Notes under the pieces: model-generated
Databases searched by the model: none
What the model was told of the DNA's origin: nothing
Seen by the model: the letters and a program-made list of their open reading frames with translations, nothing else
Made by a program: the position numbers and the translations under genes
Assembly: GCF_008923245.1 (NCBI RefSeq)
Contig: NZ_WBOS01000004.1
Span: 62,001-126,000, forward strand
Direction: 5' to 3'
Length of the DNA: 64,000 nucleotides
DNA from: Cytobacillus depressus
Lineage (GTDB): Bacteria > Bacillota > Bacilli > Bacillales > Cytobacillaceae
Shown here: piece after piece, positions 1-9,104 of the stretch
How the letters are laid out: every line of letters starts with the position of its first letter
Numbering within the stretch: position 1 is the first letter of the stretch

Positions 1-106
1 TTCATTCAGCATAGTTTGAAAAAACACCTTTCTTACAAAATTAACGTCTATTATACTATGGAGCTCAATCAAAATGCTAGGTCATATAGACTTAAAAATG
101 ATGCCA

Positions 107-135
107 TTGACAGCCATTCGTATTTTCCTTATAGT
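107..135 (+). promoter_or_regulatory. Sigma-A promoter of queF
   Basis: TTGACA at 107-112, a 17-bp spacer and TATAGT at 130-135. It places transcription start near 142, just ahead of the preQ1 riboswitch, so the riboswitch would be at the 5' end of the mRNA. Confidence 0.7.
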
Positions 136-170
136 AACTATGACAATTAAATGAATTCCTGTATATACGG

Positions 171-207
171 GAGAGGTTCATAGCAGCACCCTCTATAAAA
201 AACTATG
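171..207 (+). promoter_or_regulatory. preQ1-I riboswitch aptamer
   Basis: The sequence has the compact preQ1-I layout: AGAGG stem start, a loop with TTCATAGC, the closing CACCCTCT strand and the A-rich tail TAAAAAACTA that folds back as a pseudoknot. It is followed at once by a terminator hairpin and then queF, a gene of the preQ1-to-queuosine route, which is the expected target. Ligand binding should favour the terminator and lower queF expression. Confidence 0.9.
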
Positions 208-225
208 GCTTTGATTGCAAATGTC

Positions 226-258
226 AACCATATCCTATAGAGAGGATATGGTTTTTTT
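226..258 (+). terminator. Attenuator terminator downstream of the preQ1 aptamer
   Basis: AACCATATCC pairs with GGATATGGT across an 8-nt loop and is followed by T7. It lies between aptamer and queF, so it is best read as the expression platform. Confidence 0.8.
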
Positions 259-307
259 ATGCAGAGCCTCTTCAATAGATTCGGGATCATTATGGGAGGT
301 TTTTTTC

Positions 308-805
308 GTGACTGGAAGAAAGAACGAGGAATTAACAGACTTAACGCTATTAGGTAATCAAGGGACGAAATATTTATTTGATTACGATCCAACGATATTG
401 GAATCATTCGATAATAAGCACCCAAATCGGGATTACTTTGTGAAATTTAACTGCCCTGAGTTTACAAGTCTTTGCCCGATTACTGGCCAGCCAGATTTTG
501 CAACAATTTATATTAGCTATATTCCTGATCAAAAGATGGTAGAAAGTAAGTCTTTAAAGCTGTATTTATTCAGCTTCAGGAATCATGGAGATTTTCACGA
601 GGATTGCATGAATATTATCATGAATGATTTAATTAAATTAATGGATCCACGCTATATCGAAGTTTGGGGGAAATTCACACCACGAGGCGGTATTTCGATC
701 GATCCTTATTGCAACTATGGAAAGCCAGGCACAAAATATGAAAAAATGGCTGACTACCGATTGATGAATCATGACTTATATCCTGAAACAGTAGATAATC
801 GTTAA
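308..805 (+). CDS. queF: NADPH-dependent 7-cyano-7-deazaguanine reductase (QueF)
   Basis: Reduces preQ0 nitrile to preQ1 amine in queuosine tRNA modification, in the cytosol. The 165-residue product matches the short type I QueF in length. Cys56 in [11 protein letters not shown] (the nucleophile that forms the thioimide) and Asp63 are present, as is the ESKSLKLY family motif. A longer open frame begins at 215, but I choose GTG 308: GGGAGG lies 8 bases upstream, the resulting N-terminus aligns with known QueF, and the longer start would fall inside the riboswitch hairpin. It is monocistronic here and under a preQ1 riboswitch. No other que genes are in the window. Confidence 0.95.
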   Translation: MTGRKNEELTDLTLLGNQGTKYLFDYDPTILESFDNKHPNRDYFVKFNCPEFTSLCPITGQPDFATIYISYIPDQKMVESKSLKLYLFSFRNHGDFHEDCMNIIMNDLIKLMDPRYIEVWGKFTPRGGISIDPYCNYGKPGTKYEKMADYRLMNHDLYPETVDNR

Positions 806-841
806 TTGCTATCTATTTGTTCAACTGAAAAATACTCATTG

Positions 842-872
842 AAAAAAGCAGAGAAAATCTGCTTTTTTTATT
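842..872 (+). terminator. Rho-independent terminator after queF
   Basis: AAAAAGCAGA pairs with TCTGCTTTTTTT around a short A-rich loop, ending in a T-run. Confidence 0.8.
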
Positions 873-954
873 GAACAAATATACTTTCAATGGGAAAATT
901 AGTAACAATGCAAGAATTATAAACTACATAGATAGGTAAAATAAGGAGGACAAA

Positions 955-1248
955 ATGGACAAACATACCCATAAAAAAGATCCTCGGTTTAAAATAGCGG
1001 AAAAGGAAGCATGGATCGGAATTGGACTCGTTCTATTTAATTTTGTATGGTGGTTTGGATTTGCCTATGGAATGGGCTCTGGTCCAGTTGAAAAATACAA
1101 GTACATATTAGGTTTGCCAGCATGGTTTTTCTATAGCTGTGTGGCCGGGTTTATCATTATGATCGTACTTGTAATCATTGTTGTAAAGTTTTTCTTTAAG
1201 GATGTTTCGTTTGATGAGGAAACAGAAGGGGGGACATCTGCGGAATGA
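955..1248 (+). CDS. YhdT family small membrane protein (DUF997)
   Basis: A 97-residue protein with two predicted membrane spans (about residues 20-40 and 55-80) and charged ends. This family is habitually encoded directly before the sodium/pantothenate symporter gene. Here its TGA stop overlaps the ATG of panF by four bases (ATGA), so translational coupling is expected. SD AAGGAGG lies 7 bases before the ATG. It may be a small subunit or assembly partner of the symporter; that role is inferred from context only. Confidence 0.8.
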   Translation: MDKHTHKKDPRFKIAEKEAWIGIGLVLFNFVWWFGFAYGMGSGPVEKYKYILGLPAWFFYSCVAGFIIMIVLVIIVVKFFFKDVSFDEETEGGTSAE

Positions 1249-2687
1249 GCTGGCAAGTATTTACCCCATTAATTACTTTTTTGGTTCTGATTTTTGTTAT
1301 CGGATTTTGGGCAAGTAAACAAGTGAATACATCTAATTCTTTTCTACAGGAATATTTTCTTGGAGGAAGGGAGTTTGGCGGATTTATTTTAGCCATGACG
1401 ATGATAGCTACGTATGGAAGTGCAAGCAGCTTTATTGGTGGACCGGGGATTGCCTATACACAGGGGCTAGGGTGGGTACTGCTCGCCATGTCACAAGTTG
1501 TTACAGGCTATTTTGTCCTAATGGTTCTTGGGAAGAAGTTTGCGATCACGGCAAGAAGATACAATACAGTCACATTAACCGATTTTTTAAAAGAGCGTTA
1601 TAAGAGTAAATGGGTTGTATTTCTATCTTCATTTAGTATTATTGTGTTTCTTTTTTCATCAATGGCTGCCCAATGGGTTGGTGGTGCAAGGCTGATTGAA
1701 TCGCTGACAGGGCTTAGCTATCTCTCTGCTTTATTTATTTTTGCGGTTTCTGTTCTTGTCTATGTGGTTGTCGGCGGCTTTCGTGCTGTTGCTTTAACGG
1801 ACGCTGTTCAAGGTACGATCATGTTTATTGGGACGCTCATTCTTCTGATTGGTGTAATTATTGCAGGGGGAGGAATTCCGAATATTATTAAAGATCTCGC
1901 AGCTGAAAACCCCAATTTAATTAGTCCGTTCGGTTTCGACAGAGGACTGTCTCCTAGTTATGTATCGTCTTTTTGGATTTTAGTTGGTGTCGGTGTTGTT
2001 GGTCTTCCGCAAATAACAGTACGTGCGATGTCCTATAACACTTCAAAGGCAATGCATCGGGCGATCATCATAGGTACAGTGGTTGTTGGGTTTATCATGC
2101 TGGGCATGCATTTAATTGGTGTTTTTGCTCGGCCCGTTCTTCCGGGGATTGACATTGGTGACAAGGTAATGCCTCTCATTGCTCTTAAGGTGTTGCCGCC
2201 ATGGCTTGCTGGTGTTGTATTAGCAGCCCCAATGGCAGCCATTATGTCGACAGTAAATGCCTTATTGATTCTTATCAGCTCAGCTGTTGTAAAAGATGTG
2301 TATATTAATTATATCAAGCCAAGTGCTGATGAAGACACAATTAAGAAAATGAGCTTTGGTGTGACGGCTATTTTAGGTATCCTTGTGTTTTTGATGGCTC
2401 TGAGCCCTCCTGATCTCATTATTTGGCTCAATTTATTTTCCTTCGGCGGTTTGGAAGCTGCCTTTATTTGGCCTGTCGTTCTCGGATTATATTGGGAGAG
2501 AGGCAATAAATATGGTGCCATTTCCTCCATGCTGGTGGGGATAGGGTCTTATATTATTTTTCATATGTACTTTCCGAACCTCTTTGGAATACATACCGTA
2601 GTTCTTCCGGTTCTATTATCATTCATATCATTTATATCGGTTAGTTTATTGACAAACAACTATTCTTTAGAAAAAGTAAATATATAA
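1245..2687 (+). CDS. panF: Sodium/pantothenate symporter PanF
   Basis: A 480-residue sodium:solute symporter family protein with about 12-13 predicted membrane helices. The N-terminal region has ASKQVNTSNSFLQEYFLGGRE and then TYGSASSFIGGPG, typical of the pantothenate branch of the SSS family. It imports pantothenate with Na+ for coenzyme A synthesis. It overlaps the yhdT-like gene by four bases, the usual operon arrangement for panF. Assignment to pantothenate rather than another organic anion rests on the YhdT partner and overall similarity. Confidence 0.85.
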   Translation: MSWQVFTPLITFLVLIFVIGFWASKQVNTSNSFLQEYFLGGREFGGFILAMTMIATYGSASSFIGGPGIAYTQGLGWVLLAMSQVVTGYFVLMVLGKKFAITARRYNTVTLTDFLKERYKSKWVVFLSSFSIIVFLFSSMAAQWVGGARLIESLTGLSYLSALFIFAVSVLVYVVVGGFRAVALTDAVQGTIMFIGTLILLIGVIIAGGGIPNIIKDLAAENPNLISPFGFDRGLSPSYVSSFWILVGVGVVGLPQITVRAMSYNTSKAMHRAIIIGTVVVGFIMLGMHLIGVFARPVLPGIDIGDKVMPLIALKVLPPWLAGVVLAAPMAAIMSTVNALLILISSAVVKDVYINYIKPSADEDTIKKMSFGVTAILGILVFLMALSPPDLIIWLNLFSFGGLEAAFIWPVVLGLYWERGNKYGAISSMLVGIGSYIIFHMYFPNLFGIHTVVLPVLLSFISFISVSLLTNNYSLEKVNI

Positions 2688-2701
2688 GCATGAATATATA
2701 G

Positions 2702-2736
2702 GAGCAATAGCCTGATTAGGTATATTGCTCTTTTTT
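2702..2736 (+). terminator. Terminator after panF
   Basis: GAGCAATA pairs with TATTGCTC and is followed by T6C T3. Confidence 0.8.
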
Positions 2737-2881
2737 CTTTGCTTTTTATTTGAAAAATGGGTATATTGGGAGATTTGTAGAATCGCTGATGATTTGTTAC
2801 ACTCTTAACATACAAAATGAAGTTGAAATGTACGTCATGAAAAATTAATAAAATGATGCTTTAACTAACAGGGAGAAATGA

Positions 2882-4039
2882 ATGAAAAATATTTTTTATA
2901 TAATATCTTTAATTATATTATCGGGCACTTTATCTGCATGTTCAAATGAAACGATTGCTGCTAATGAAGAAGAGAAAACAAATAAACGCACTTCTTCATC
3001 TGAAATCATGGCAATATCTGAAACAAAAGAAATTAAAAATACCGATTTGCTTAAAGAAAAATCGCTTTACCAGTTTGAAGCAAGCGAAGGAACAAACGAA
3101 TACATAGTGTTCGTCTATGCAGAGGATGAGCAAAGTTTGCTGCGGGAAGAAATTGGCCAGGGAGGGAAAAATCCTCTATATAAAGGGCACTACTCGATTT
3201 ATTTGGCTGAAAAGGATTCTGCAGTGGCATATAAACAAGGTGAAGTGGGATCAGGCGGCCCATTCGTTTTTAATCAATCATCACATCAAGCCTATGCGAT
3301 TAATTTAGGAAAGAATACAATTATTGCTATTCTTGAATCTGGAGAGCATGGAAATTCAAAGCCGTTTTTATATTCAATTAAAGATGGTGAACTAAGGGAA
3401 GTTTATACAGAAGGAAAATTTGCTGGAATTTTTGGAACGGAAATCAAAAACATTAACCATAAATACTTGCAAACCGCTCATTTGCAGGAAAATAACATAT
3501 GGAAATTTATTACTTGGGAGTTTGATGAGGAAACGTTAGTGCTTAAGCTGAAGGATGAGACTGAATTAAATGCGGAAGAGGATAATAAAGGGGAGTACTG
3601 GTATAATCGTTGGCAAGAGAATAGTGAGTTTTATTTCCCGTTTCTTAATCTAGAATTAAGCAGTGATGTAGTTGAAAAGGCAAAACAAGGAATTCCATTA
3701 GGCAGTCCTTATCCAATTGGGACAAATATAGCAAATATCAAAAAATCAGAGCCGAATTATATGGAAGATGCCTTCTTAGAAGAACCGCCATATTTAATGT
3801 ACCCTGATATTACTTATTATTATGACAAAATAACTGGAACGGTAACTGCTGTCTCCATCCCAGGCGAACGGGTTAAAACAACATTAGACAAGATCAAGGA
3901 ATTATTCGGCAAGCCTGATCAAGAGGAGAGGGATGGTCATGGCGAAATGAAAGCAATTTATAATGCCGATAAATATGTAGTTGAGATTTTGTCTAAAGAG
4001 ACTGGCGAAGTAGAGGATATTTATTTGCGGAAAAAGTAA
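2882..4039 (+). CDS. Lipoprotein, possible DUF4309-type C-terminal domain
   Basis: 385 residues. Residues 1-19 are a signal peptide ending in the lipobox LSAC with Cys20 as the predicted lipidation site, followed by a Glu/Lys/Asn-rich linker. The middle part looks like a beta-rich extracellular domain. The last 110 residues (GIPLGSPYPIGTNIANI onward, including IKELFGKPD) resemble the YjgB/DUF4309 type in which a short conserved segment ends in a GKPD turn. It is monocistronic, with a hairpin behind the stop. Function unknown. Membrane anchoring is well supported; the domain name is tentative. Confidence 0.7.
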   Translation: MKNIFYIISLIILSGTLSACSNETIAANEEEKTNKRTSSSEIMAISETKEIKNTDLLKEKSLYQFEASEGTNEYIVFVYAEDEQSLLREEIGQGGKNPLYKGHYSIYLAEKDSAVAYKQGEVGSGGPFVFNQSSHQAYAINLGKNTIIAILESGEHGNSKPFLYSIKDGELREVYTEGKFAGIFGTEIKNINHKYLQTAHLQENNIWKFITWEFDEETLVLKLKDETELNAEEDNKGEYWYNRWQENSEFYFPFLNLELSSDVVEKAKQGIPLGSPYPIGTNIANIKKSEPNYMEDAFLEEPPYLMYPDITYYYDKITGTVTAVSIPGERVKTTLDKIKELFGKPDQEERDGHGEMKAIYNADKYVVEILSKETGEVEDIYLRKK

Positions 4040-4050
4040 TGAATTATTTT

Positions 4051-4075
4051 GGCTGCCGACAAAGTCGACAGCCTT
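4051..4075 (+). terminator. Hairpin after lipoprotein gene
   Basis: GGCTGCCGAC and GTCGACAGCC pair with one mismatch around AAA, followed by TTTCCCTGTTT. It is a plausible but weak terminator. Confidence 0.55.
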
Positions 4076-4085
4076 TCCCTGTTTG

Positions 4086-4322
4086 CGTCCAGCTCCAGCG
4101 CCTACCCCCGACGTACAGGACGTACTAGTGTCGACAATGCGACAGGACGTCGCGTCTTTGTCGACCTCGAGGTCGCAAGCCAATCCTGAAAGGTAGAGCT
4201 CACCTTTCCGAGAGGCTCGTCTTGTGCTTGTCTGACTTGCACAGGATGTGCTGACATCGACGTTCGCCACAGGACGTGGCGGTTTTTAGTCGATGTTCCT
4301 TTGCAAGGCGCTTCCGCATTTG
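4086..4322 (+). repeat. Intergenic repeat element with modular mini-hairpins
   Basis: A GC-rich stretch unlike its neighbours, bounded by CAGCTCCAGCGCCT and AGGCGCTTCCGC, which are inverted in their GCGCCT/AGGCGC cores. These ends resemble an intergenic repeat that I recall from several Bacillaceae. Inside are four small hairpins with a constant core: 4113-4125, 4139-4153, 4239-4251 and 4265-4281, each a variable stem around ACAGGAYGT. The last is enclosed by CATCGAC/GTCGATG. No believable gene is present; the two minus-strand open frames across it lack SD sites. Confidence 0.7.
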
Positions 4323-4325
4323 TTC

Positions 4326-5558
4326 TTAAAACGCCCAATCTCCATTACGGAAGACAGGTTCTATTTTTCCATCTGTAGTAATTCCATCAATGTCCATGTC
4401 AGCAGAGCCAATCATGAAATCAACATGAGTGAGACTATCATTGAGACCATGCTCTTCTAATTCTTCACCTGACATTTCCTTGCCGCCTTCAAGGCAGAAT
4501 GCGTATGCCTTCCCAATGGCAAGATGATTGGATGCATTCTCATCAAATAATGTGTTATAGAAAAGCAGGTTCGATTGAGAAATTGGCGAATTGAATGGAA
4601 CAAGTGCCACTTCTCCAAGGAAGTGAGAACCTTCGTCTGTTTCTACTAGCTTTTTAAGAATTTCTTCGCCTTCCTCAGCCTTGACACTAACAATTCGGCC
4701 ATTTTCGAAGGTGATTGTGAACTGATCAATAATATTGCCGCCGTAGCTTAATGGCTTCGAGCTAGAGACTGTTCCATTTACTCCTGTTTTTAACGGAGCT
4801 GTGAACACTTCCTCGGTTGGCATATTGGCCATGAATTCATGTCCTTTTTCATTTATGCTTCCCGCTCCAACCCATAAATGCTTTTCATGAAGTTCGATCG
4901 TTAAATCAGTACCAGCTGCCTTGTAATGAAGCTTTTTATATCGTTTGCTGTTTAAGTAGTCCACCTTCTCATGCAGGGATTCATCATGCTTTTTCCATGC
5001 TTCAACAGGATTTTCTAAGTCAGAGCGCGTGGCTTTGAAAATGGCATTCCAAAGTAATGGAACTCTTTCTTCTGCTGGTGCGTCAGGGAACACCATATTC
5101 GCCCATGCAGGAGATGGAGCGGCAATGACAGTCCAGCTAACTTTATCAGCCATCATCATCTTTCTGAAATCTGTAAGCGCTTTACCAGCAGCCTTTTGAA
5201 AATTAGTAATGCGCTCCGTGTTCACACCTTTCAGCAAATCTGGGCTTGCGGAAACGATGGACATGAAAGCAGCGCCATTCTTTGCTAATTCTTCTTGTTC
5301 CTTTGCACGAAACGATGGGTATTCGTGGAACGCTTCATCAGGGGCCAATTCGTATTTCGTTCTAGATACAACATCGTCATTCCAATTAACAACTACATTA
5401 TGGGCACCAGCCTCATATGCCTTCTTAACAATGAGACGAACCAATTCAGCGGCATCAAGGGAAGTATTAATGGCAAGTGTTTGTCCTTTTTGAATATTAA
5501 CGCCAACCTTAACAGCCAGCTCCGCATATTTCTCTAAATTTTTTTGAAAGTCACTCAT
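4326..5558 (-). CDS. ampS: M29 family aminopeptidase (AmpS)
   Basis: A 410-residue cytosolic metallo-aminopeptidase of the thermophilic M29 family, which removes N-terminal residues from peptides. The full family length is present. The C-terminal half has the metal-ligand segments expected: MPTEEVF, GSHFLGEVAL, NASNHLAIGKAY and THVDFMIGSADMDIDG, which supply the Glu, His and Asp ligands. The ATG has AGGAGA about 8 bases upstream. It follows an MFS transporter gene on the same strand, but a terminator lies between them, so it is probably transcribed separately. Confidence 0.9.
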   Translation of the reverse strand: MSDFQKNLEKYAELAVKVGVNIQKGQTLAINTSLDAAELVRLIVKKAYEAGAHNVVVNWNDDVVSRTKYELAPDEAFHEYPSFRAKEQEELAKNGAAFMSIVSASPDLLKGVNTERITNFQKAAGKALTDFRKMMMADKVSWTVIAAPSPAWANMVFPDAPAEERVPLLWNAIFKATRSDLENPVEAWKKHDESLHEKVDYLNSKRYKKLHYKAAGTDLTIELHEKHLWVGAGSINEKGHEFMANMPTEEVFTAPLKTGVNGTVSSSKPLSYGGNIIDQFTITFENGRIVSVKAEEGEEILKKLVETDEGSHFLGEVALVPFNSPISQSNLLFYNTLFDENASNHLAIGKAYAFCLEGGKEMSGEELEEHGLNDSLTHVDFMIGSADMDIDGITTDGKIEPVFRNGDWAF

Positions 5559-5622
5559 TATGTAATCTCCTTTTTCTAAATCTTCACGATTATTGTATCT
5601 TTTTTGGCAGGAAAAAGAAACT

Positions 5623-5654
5623 AAAAAAGGAATCTTAAGCAGATCCCTTTTTTG
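5623..5654 (-). terminator. Terminator overlapping the MFS stop codon
   Basis: On the minus strand AAAAAAGGGATC pairs with GATTCCTTTTTT around TGCTTAA. The stem includes the last codons of the MFS gene. Confidence 0.75.
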
Positions 5655-6915
5655 CAGTTATTGTATTTGGTTTTTCTGAAATAGCAAACATCATCCAATA
5701 CAGAATAGCGCTAACGATAGCAAGAACGGCAAGAATCAAGAATGTCCAATCATAGCCAATCCAAACCGTTAATGGAATCGAAAAGGGAGCAATGGTTTTG
5801 CCAATCGTAAAGCGTAGGCTTGCCGCAGCAAAATATTGTCCGCGCATATGCTCTGGAGCAATTTTTGAAACAAAGCTTTGCTGAACACCGGCAGTCATGA
5901 GCTCACCTAAAGTAAAGACTGCCATAGCTATGATTAATCCCCAGATCCAAGTCGTTTGCCCAAACATGAAAATGGCAGCTGCATATGTGAGGGAAGAAAT
6001 GACAAAAATATTTCTTTCCTTATATCGAATCATAAACTTTGTAACGACAACTGTGAATAAAGCAACGAGAAAGCCGTTTTCTGACAGAAGAATGCCAAAG
6101 GCTTGTTCACCACTAATTGTAAAAATCCAATCTCCGATTTTTAGCAGTTGCTGATTGTGTATGAAATCACTCGTATAAATAGGAATTAATAGATCTAGCT
6201 GCATGAATGTTTGTGCTGCCAATACGCCAGCGATGATAAATAGAAGAAACGTTTTATCTTTAAAAATAATGCTATAATCATTCATCTGTTTGAGCAAAAA
6301 TGAATACCATTTATTATTTTCTTGAAAGACAGGAGTCTGCTCTGGAACGGTCTCTCTCGTCATTTTTGCTAGAATTCCAGCTAGAATTATACAGATTACT
6401 CCGGCAATCAAAAGAAGCTGAGAGCGGTAATTTGTGTAAAAAATCGCTCCTAATACGGGGCCAATGACAACTGCAATATTAATAGATGTATAGAAAATGG
6501 CGAATACATGGCTGCGATGTTTTTCTTCGACGACATCTGCAACCATTGCCTGACTAGCCGGCCAATAAAAAGAGCTGAAAATACCAACAAAGGCAAAACA
6601 AATAAAACCAAGCCACGGGGAGTTCAACCAAGGAGAATCAGCAAGGGCAAATAGTAGAAAACTAATCCCTTGGCCAAAAGCAGACAGCACCATCATGGTC
6701 TTACGTCCAAAACGATCAGCACAATAGCCGCCCATTAAATTAGCTATGACTGAAAACACTTGAGAAAAAATTAGCAATAAACCAGCCTTACCCTTTCCGA
6801 ACTCACTAGCAAAATAAATCGTTAAAAAGGGGAAAAACATCCAAAAGGTGATATTGATGGCCGCTTCTCCGAATAAACGTACCTTAAGATTCGAATCCCA
6901 ATCTCTAATTCTCAT
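5635..6915 (-). CDS. Major facilitator superfamily transporter
   Basis: 426 residues with 12 predicted membrane helices. The loop between helices 2 and 3 carries GGYCADRFGRK, the MFS signature, and helix 5 has VIGPVLGAIFY, a GPxxG-like element seen in drug/H+ antiporters. An enlarged extracellular loop sits around residues 235-265 (LIPIYTSDFIHN). It resembles the MdtG/YqjV type of putative multidrug exporter. No regulator gene adjoins it and the substrate cannot be read from sequence. Confidence 0.8.
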   Translation of the reverse strand: MRIRDWDSNLKVRLFGEAAINITFWMFFPFLTIYFASEFGKGKAGLLLIFSQVFSVIANLMGGYCADRFGRKTMMVLSAFGQGISFLLFALADSPWLNSPWLGFICFAFVGIFSSFYWPASQAMVADVVEEKHRSHVFAIFYTSINIAVVIGPVLGAIFYTNYRSQLLLIAGVICIILAGILAKMTRETVPEQTPVFQENNKWYSFLLKQMNDYSIIFKDKTFLLFIIAGVLAAQTFMQLDLLIPIYTSDFIHNQQLLKIGDWIFTISGEQAFGILLSENGFLVALFTVVVTKFMIRYKERNIFVISSLTYAAAIFMFGQTTWIWGLIIAMAVFTLGELMTAGVQQSFVSKIAPEHMRGQYFAAASLRFTIGKTIAPFSIPLTVWIGYDWTFLILAVLAIVSAILYWMMFAISEKPNTITAKKGSA

Positions 6916-6983
6916 GCTGCATCCCTAATTTCTGTTAGATTAACTTGATAATATTACCATTACTCGGTAGAGAGCACAAGATG

Positions 6984-7025
6984 AAAAAACAAGCACCCGC
7001 CGCAAAATTTTAGCGAATGCTTGTT
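6984..7025 (-). terminator. Terminator of the sigma-54 activator gene
   Basis: On the minus strand AACAAGCA pairs with TGCTTGTT, with an inner GCTAAAATTTTGCGGC segment, then T6. Confidence 0.7.
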
Positions 7026-7029
7026 AACT

Positions 7030-8739
7030 TTAGCTAGGCTTTTCAATCCCATATTTCTTAATATGGTATTGAAGACTCTGGCGGGTAATCCCGAGCTGTC
7101 TTGCCGCCTTAGATATATTCCAGTCTGTTTGCTCTAATGTTGTTTGAATAAAATGCTCTTTCGAATTGGCAAAAATCGATTTAATCGGCTTCTTCTCTAG
7201 ATCTTTCATTTCTTTTGATTTATTTTTCGTATGGGAAAATATTTTTCTTCTAATATAGGTAGGGAGGTGATCGACTTCAATGGCTTCGTCTGTTTCAGTC
7301 ACACGGATAATGATATTCTCTATTAAATGTTCAAGCTCTCTTGTATTTCCTGGCCAATGGTATTGGAGAAGAGTGGTATGTAATGACTTGGATAAATTTG
7401 GAACCACTTTATTGAATTTTTCCTGAAAGGATTCTAAAAAATATTCGATAAAGAAATGAATATCTTCAGTCCGCTCCCTCAAAGGAGGAATGAACAGACT
7501 CGTACGAGCAATACGGTAAAATAAATCCAACCGCATATTCCCTTCTGTAATCAGCTTTTCAGGATCCTCGTTTGAAGCACTTATGACTGTACATTGTACG
7601 GGTGTCACATCGTTTGATCCGACTCGTCTAACAAGACGCTCTTGTAAAACGCGCATCAGTTTCGATTGCAGTGTCATTGGCATCGAGTTGATTTCATCTA
7701 AAAACAGAGTGCCATCTTTTGCATGTTCAAATAATCCAATTTGATTAGTCGCACCGGTGAATGCACCTTTTACAGTTCCAAATAAAGTGCTCTCTAACAA
7801 GTTTTCTGGAATGGCTGCACAGTTAATGGCAATAAATGGGCTATTGGCTCTCGGACTATGATTATGTATACTTTGTGCAAACAGCTCTTTCCCAGTGCCG
7901 GTTTCCCCGACTATTAAAACATCGGTGTTATGAATGGCAATATTTTGTGCTTCTTTAATTAAATTTTTCAATGCAAGGCTGTTACCCTTAATATTTTCAA
8001 ATGTATACGTAGTACCATTTTTCGTCTCTTGATCATTCTTTTCCGTAGTGGAGATCCTTCTCTTTTGTTCAATCGTTTGATAAAGCATGTCTTTCAGTCT
8101 ATTTTCATTTGTGCTAACAGAGTAAACGGCGATTGTTTCGCCATCCTTTTGAATCGGAAAAGTGCTGTAATTTACATACTTTGGCACCCCTTTTATCGTA
8201 GAGTGGGCTCGGTACCGCGAAAAAATGGGCTTGCCTGTTTTAAAGGTGTGTTTGTGCTCGGAGTTTTGTGGATTATAATTATAGACTGACCAGAGGTGCT
8301 TGCCGATAATCTCATTCCTATTTAATCCTTCCATTTTTTCTTGAGCTAAATTGTATAAAATGATTTCCCCATCTTGGTTACTCATCATTATCCCTTCACC
8401 GAGGGATTCGATAATTTTTTCTAAGCAATATAAGCGCATTTGCGGATTTTTTAACAAGTCAGAAATATCCTCAATACAAAGAATAATATAAGGTTGATCG
8501 GCTGAAAACAACTTAACCTTAACGGAATACTTCCTTTGATTCAGTGAAATTGTAAAAGATTCATCATCAATAAATCGAACATCTTCACAAGGAATAAACT
8601 TCGAAATATGTGTGCCTGCTTCCACTTCAAATGTACTAATTTCACTAAGATCCTGCCAAATAACTTCGTAAGACTCATTGAGTATAACGACTCCATCTGC
8701 CTGACCTTTCAGTAATGAACCAAGTGATGCTGCAAACAA
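7030..8739 (-). CDS. Sigma-54-dependent transcriptional activator (RocR-like)
   Basis: 569 residues. Order: an N-terminal sensory part with PAS-like folds (about 10-95 and 100-215, including SLGEGIMMSNQDGEIILYN), a AAA+ domain (about 245-480) with Walker A GETGTGKE, the sigma-54 contact loop GAFTGA and a DEIN-type Walker B, then a Fis-type helix-turn-helix (about 530-565, WNISKAARQLGITRQSLQYH). Start is TTG 8739 with AGGAGGG 7 bases upstream. It reads away from the first urocanase-like gene. The four TGGCAC-N5-TTGCA promoters with conserved upstream sites in this island need just such an activator, so it is the likely regulator. The PAS domain may sense the substrate or an intermediate. Confidence 0.9.
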   Translation of the reverse strand: MFAASLGSLLKGQADGVVILNESYEVIWQDLSEISTFEVEAGTHISKFIPCEDVRFIDDESFTISLNQRKYSVKVKLFSADQPYIILCIEDISDLLKNPQMRLYCLEKIIESLGEGIMMSNQDGEIILYNLAQEKMEGLNRNEIIGKHLWSVYNYNPQNSEHKHTFKTGKPIFSRYRAHSTIKGVPKYVNYSTFPIQKDGETIAVYSVSTNENRLKDMLYQTIEQKRRISTTEKNDQETKNGTTYTFENIKGNSLALKNLIKEAQNIAIHNTDVLIVGETGTGKELFAQSIHNHSPRANSPFIAINCAAIPENLLESTLFGTVKGAFTGATNQIGLFEHAKDGTLFLDEINSMPMTLQSKLMRVLQERLVRRVGSNDVTPVQCTVISASNEDPEKLITEGNMRLDLFYRIARTSLFIPPLRERTEDIHFFIEYFLESFQEKFNKVVPNLSKSLHTTLLQYHWPGNTRELEHLIENIIIRVTETDEAIEVDHLPTYIRRKIFSHTKNKSKEMKDLEKKPIKSIFANSKEHFIQTTLEQTDWNISKAARQLGITRQSLQYHIKKYGIEKPS

Positions 8740-8815
8740 ATCTTTCCCTCCTGACTTAAAAACAGATGTTATTTTGAATATAACATTAATTGATAATTTT
8801 TAAAATAGTCTGCAT

Positions 8816-8830
8816 GCAGTATTTATCTGC
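8816..8830 (+). promoter_or_regulatory. Upstream activator site 1a
   Basis: GCAGTATTTATCTGC, preceded by TCTGCAT. It belongs to the 15-bp family GCAAAANNNATCTGC found before all four sigma-54 promoters, and is 78 bp upstream of site 1b. Confidence 0.75.
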
Positions 8831-8893
8831 ATTCATGTTATTTGAATGGGATGACTATTGATAGTCTTATGATTCGAAGTCTTATTAAAAGGT

Positions 8894-8908
8894 GCAAAAT
8901 CTGTCTGC
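8894..8908 (+). promoter_or_regulatory. Upstream activator site 1b
   Basis: GCAAAATCTGTCTGC, one mismatch in the right arm. It lies 147 bp before the GG of the sigma-54 promoter at 9041, nearly the same distance (146) as in the second urocanase-like gene. Confidence 0.75.
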
Positions 8909-9038
8909 GTTACCGATCGGAAAATTATTTTAAAAAGTGATCATTCCATTTACCAAAACGTGATTTTAATTGCCGTAAAGCTTGATCTTACACGTTTTTT
9001 ATTTTGTTTTTAGTGGAATTTCCATGATTCAATTAAAC

Positions 9039-9055
9039 TTGGCACACTCCTTGCA
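9039..9055 (+). promoter_or_regulatory. Sigma-54 promoter of the first urocanase-like gene
   Basis: TTGGCACACTCCTTGCA gives GG and GC exactly 10 bases apart, a full match to the -24/-12 consensus. The gene starts 50 bases downstream. The 8740-9104 gap contains only this promoter and the two activator sites. Confidence 0.9.
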
Positions 9056-9104
9056 TTATCTATTAATGAGTTTAAGTAATTAATTATTGTAGGAGGAACC
9101 ACAC

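Noticed and set aside
3902-4338. Two overlapping minus-strand Cys/Ser-rich frames over the repeat element
   Set aside because: They lack SD sites, overlap the lipoprotein gene or ampS and consist of translated repeat hairpins.
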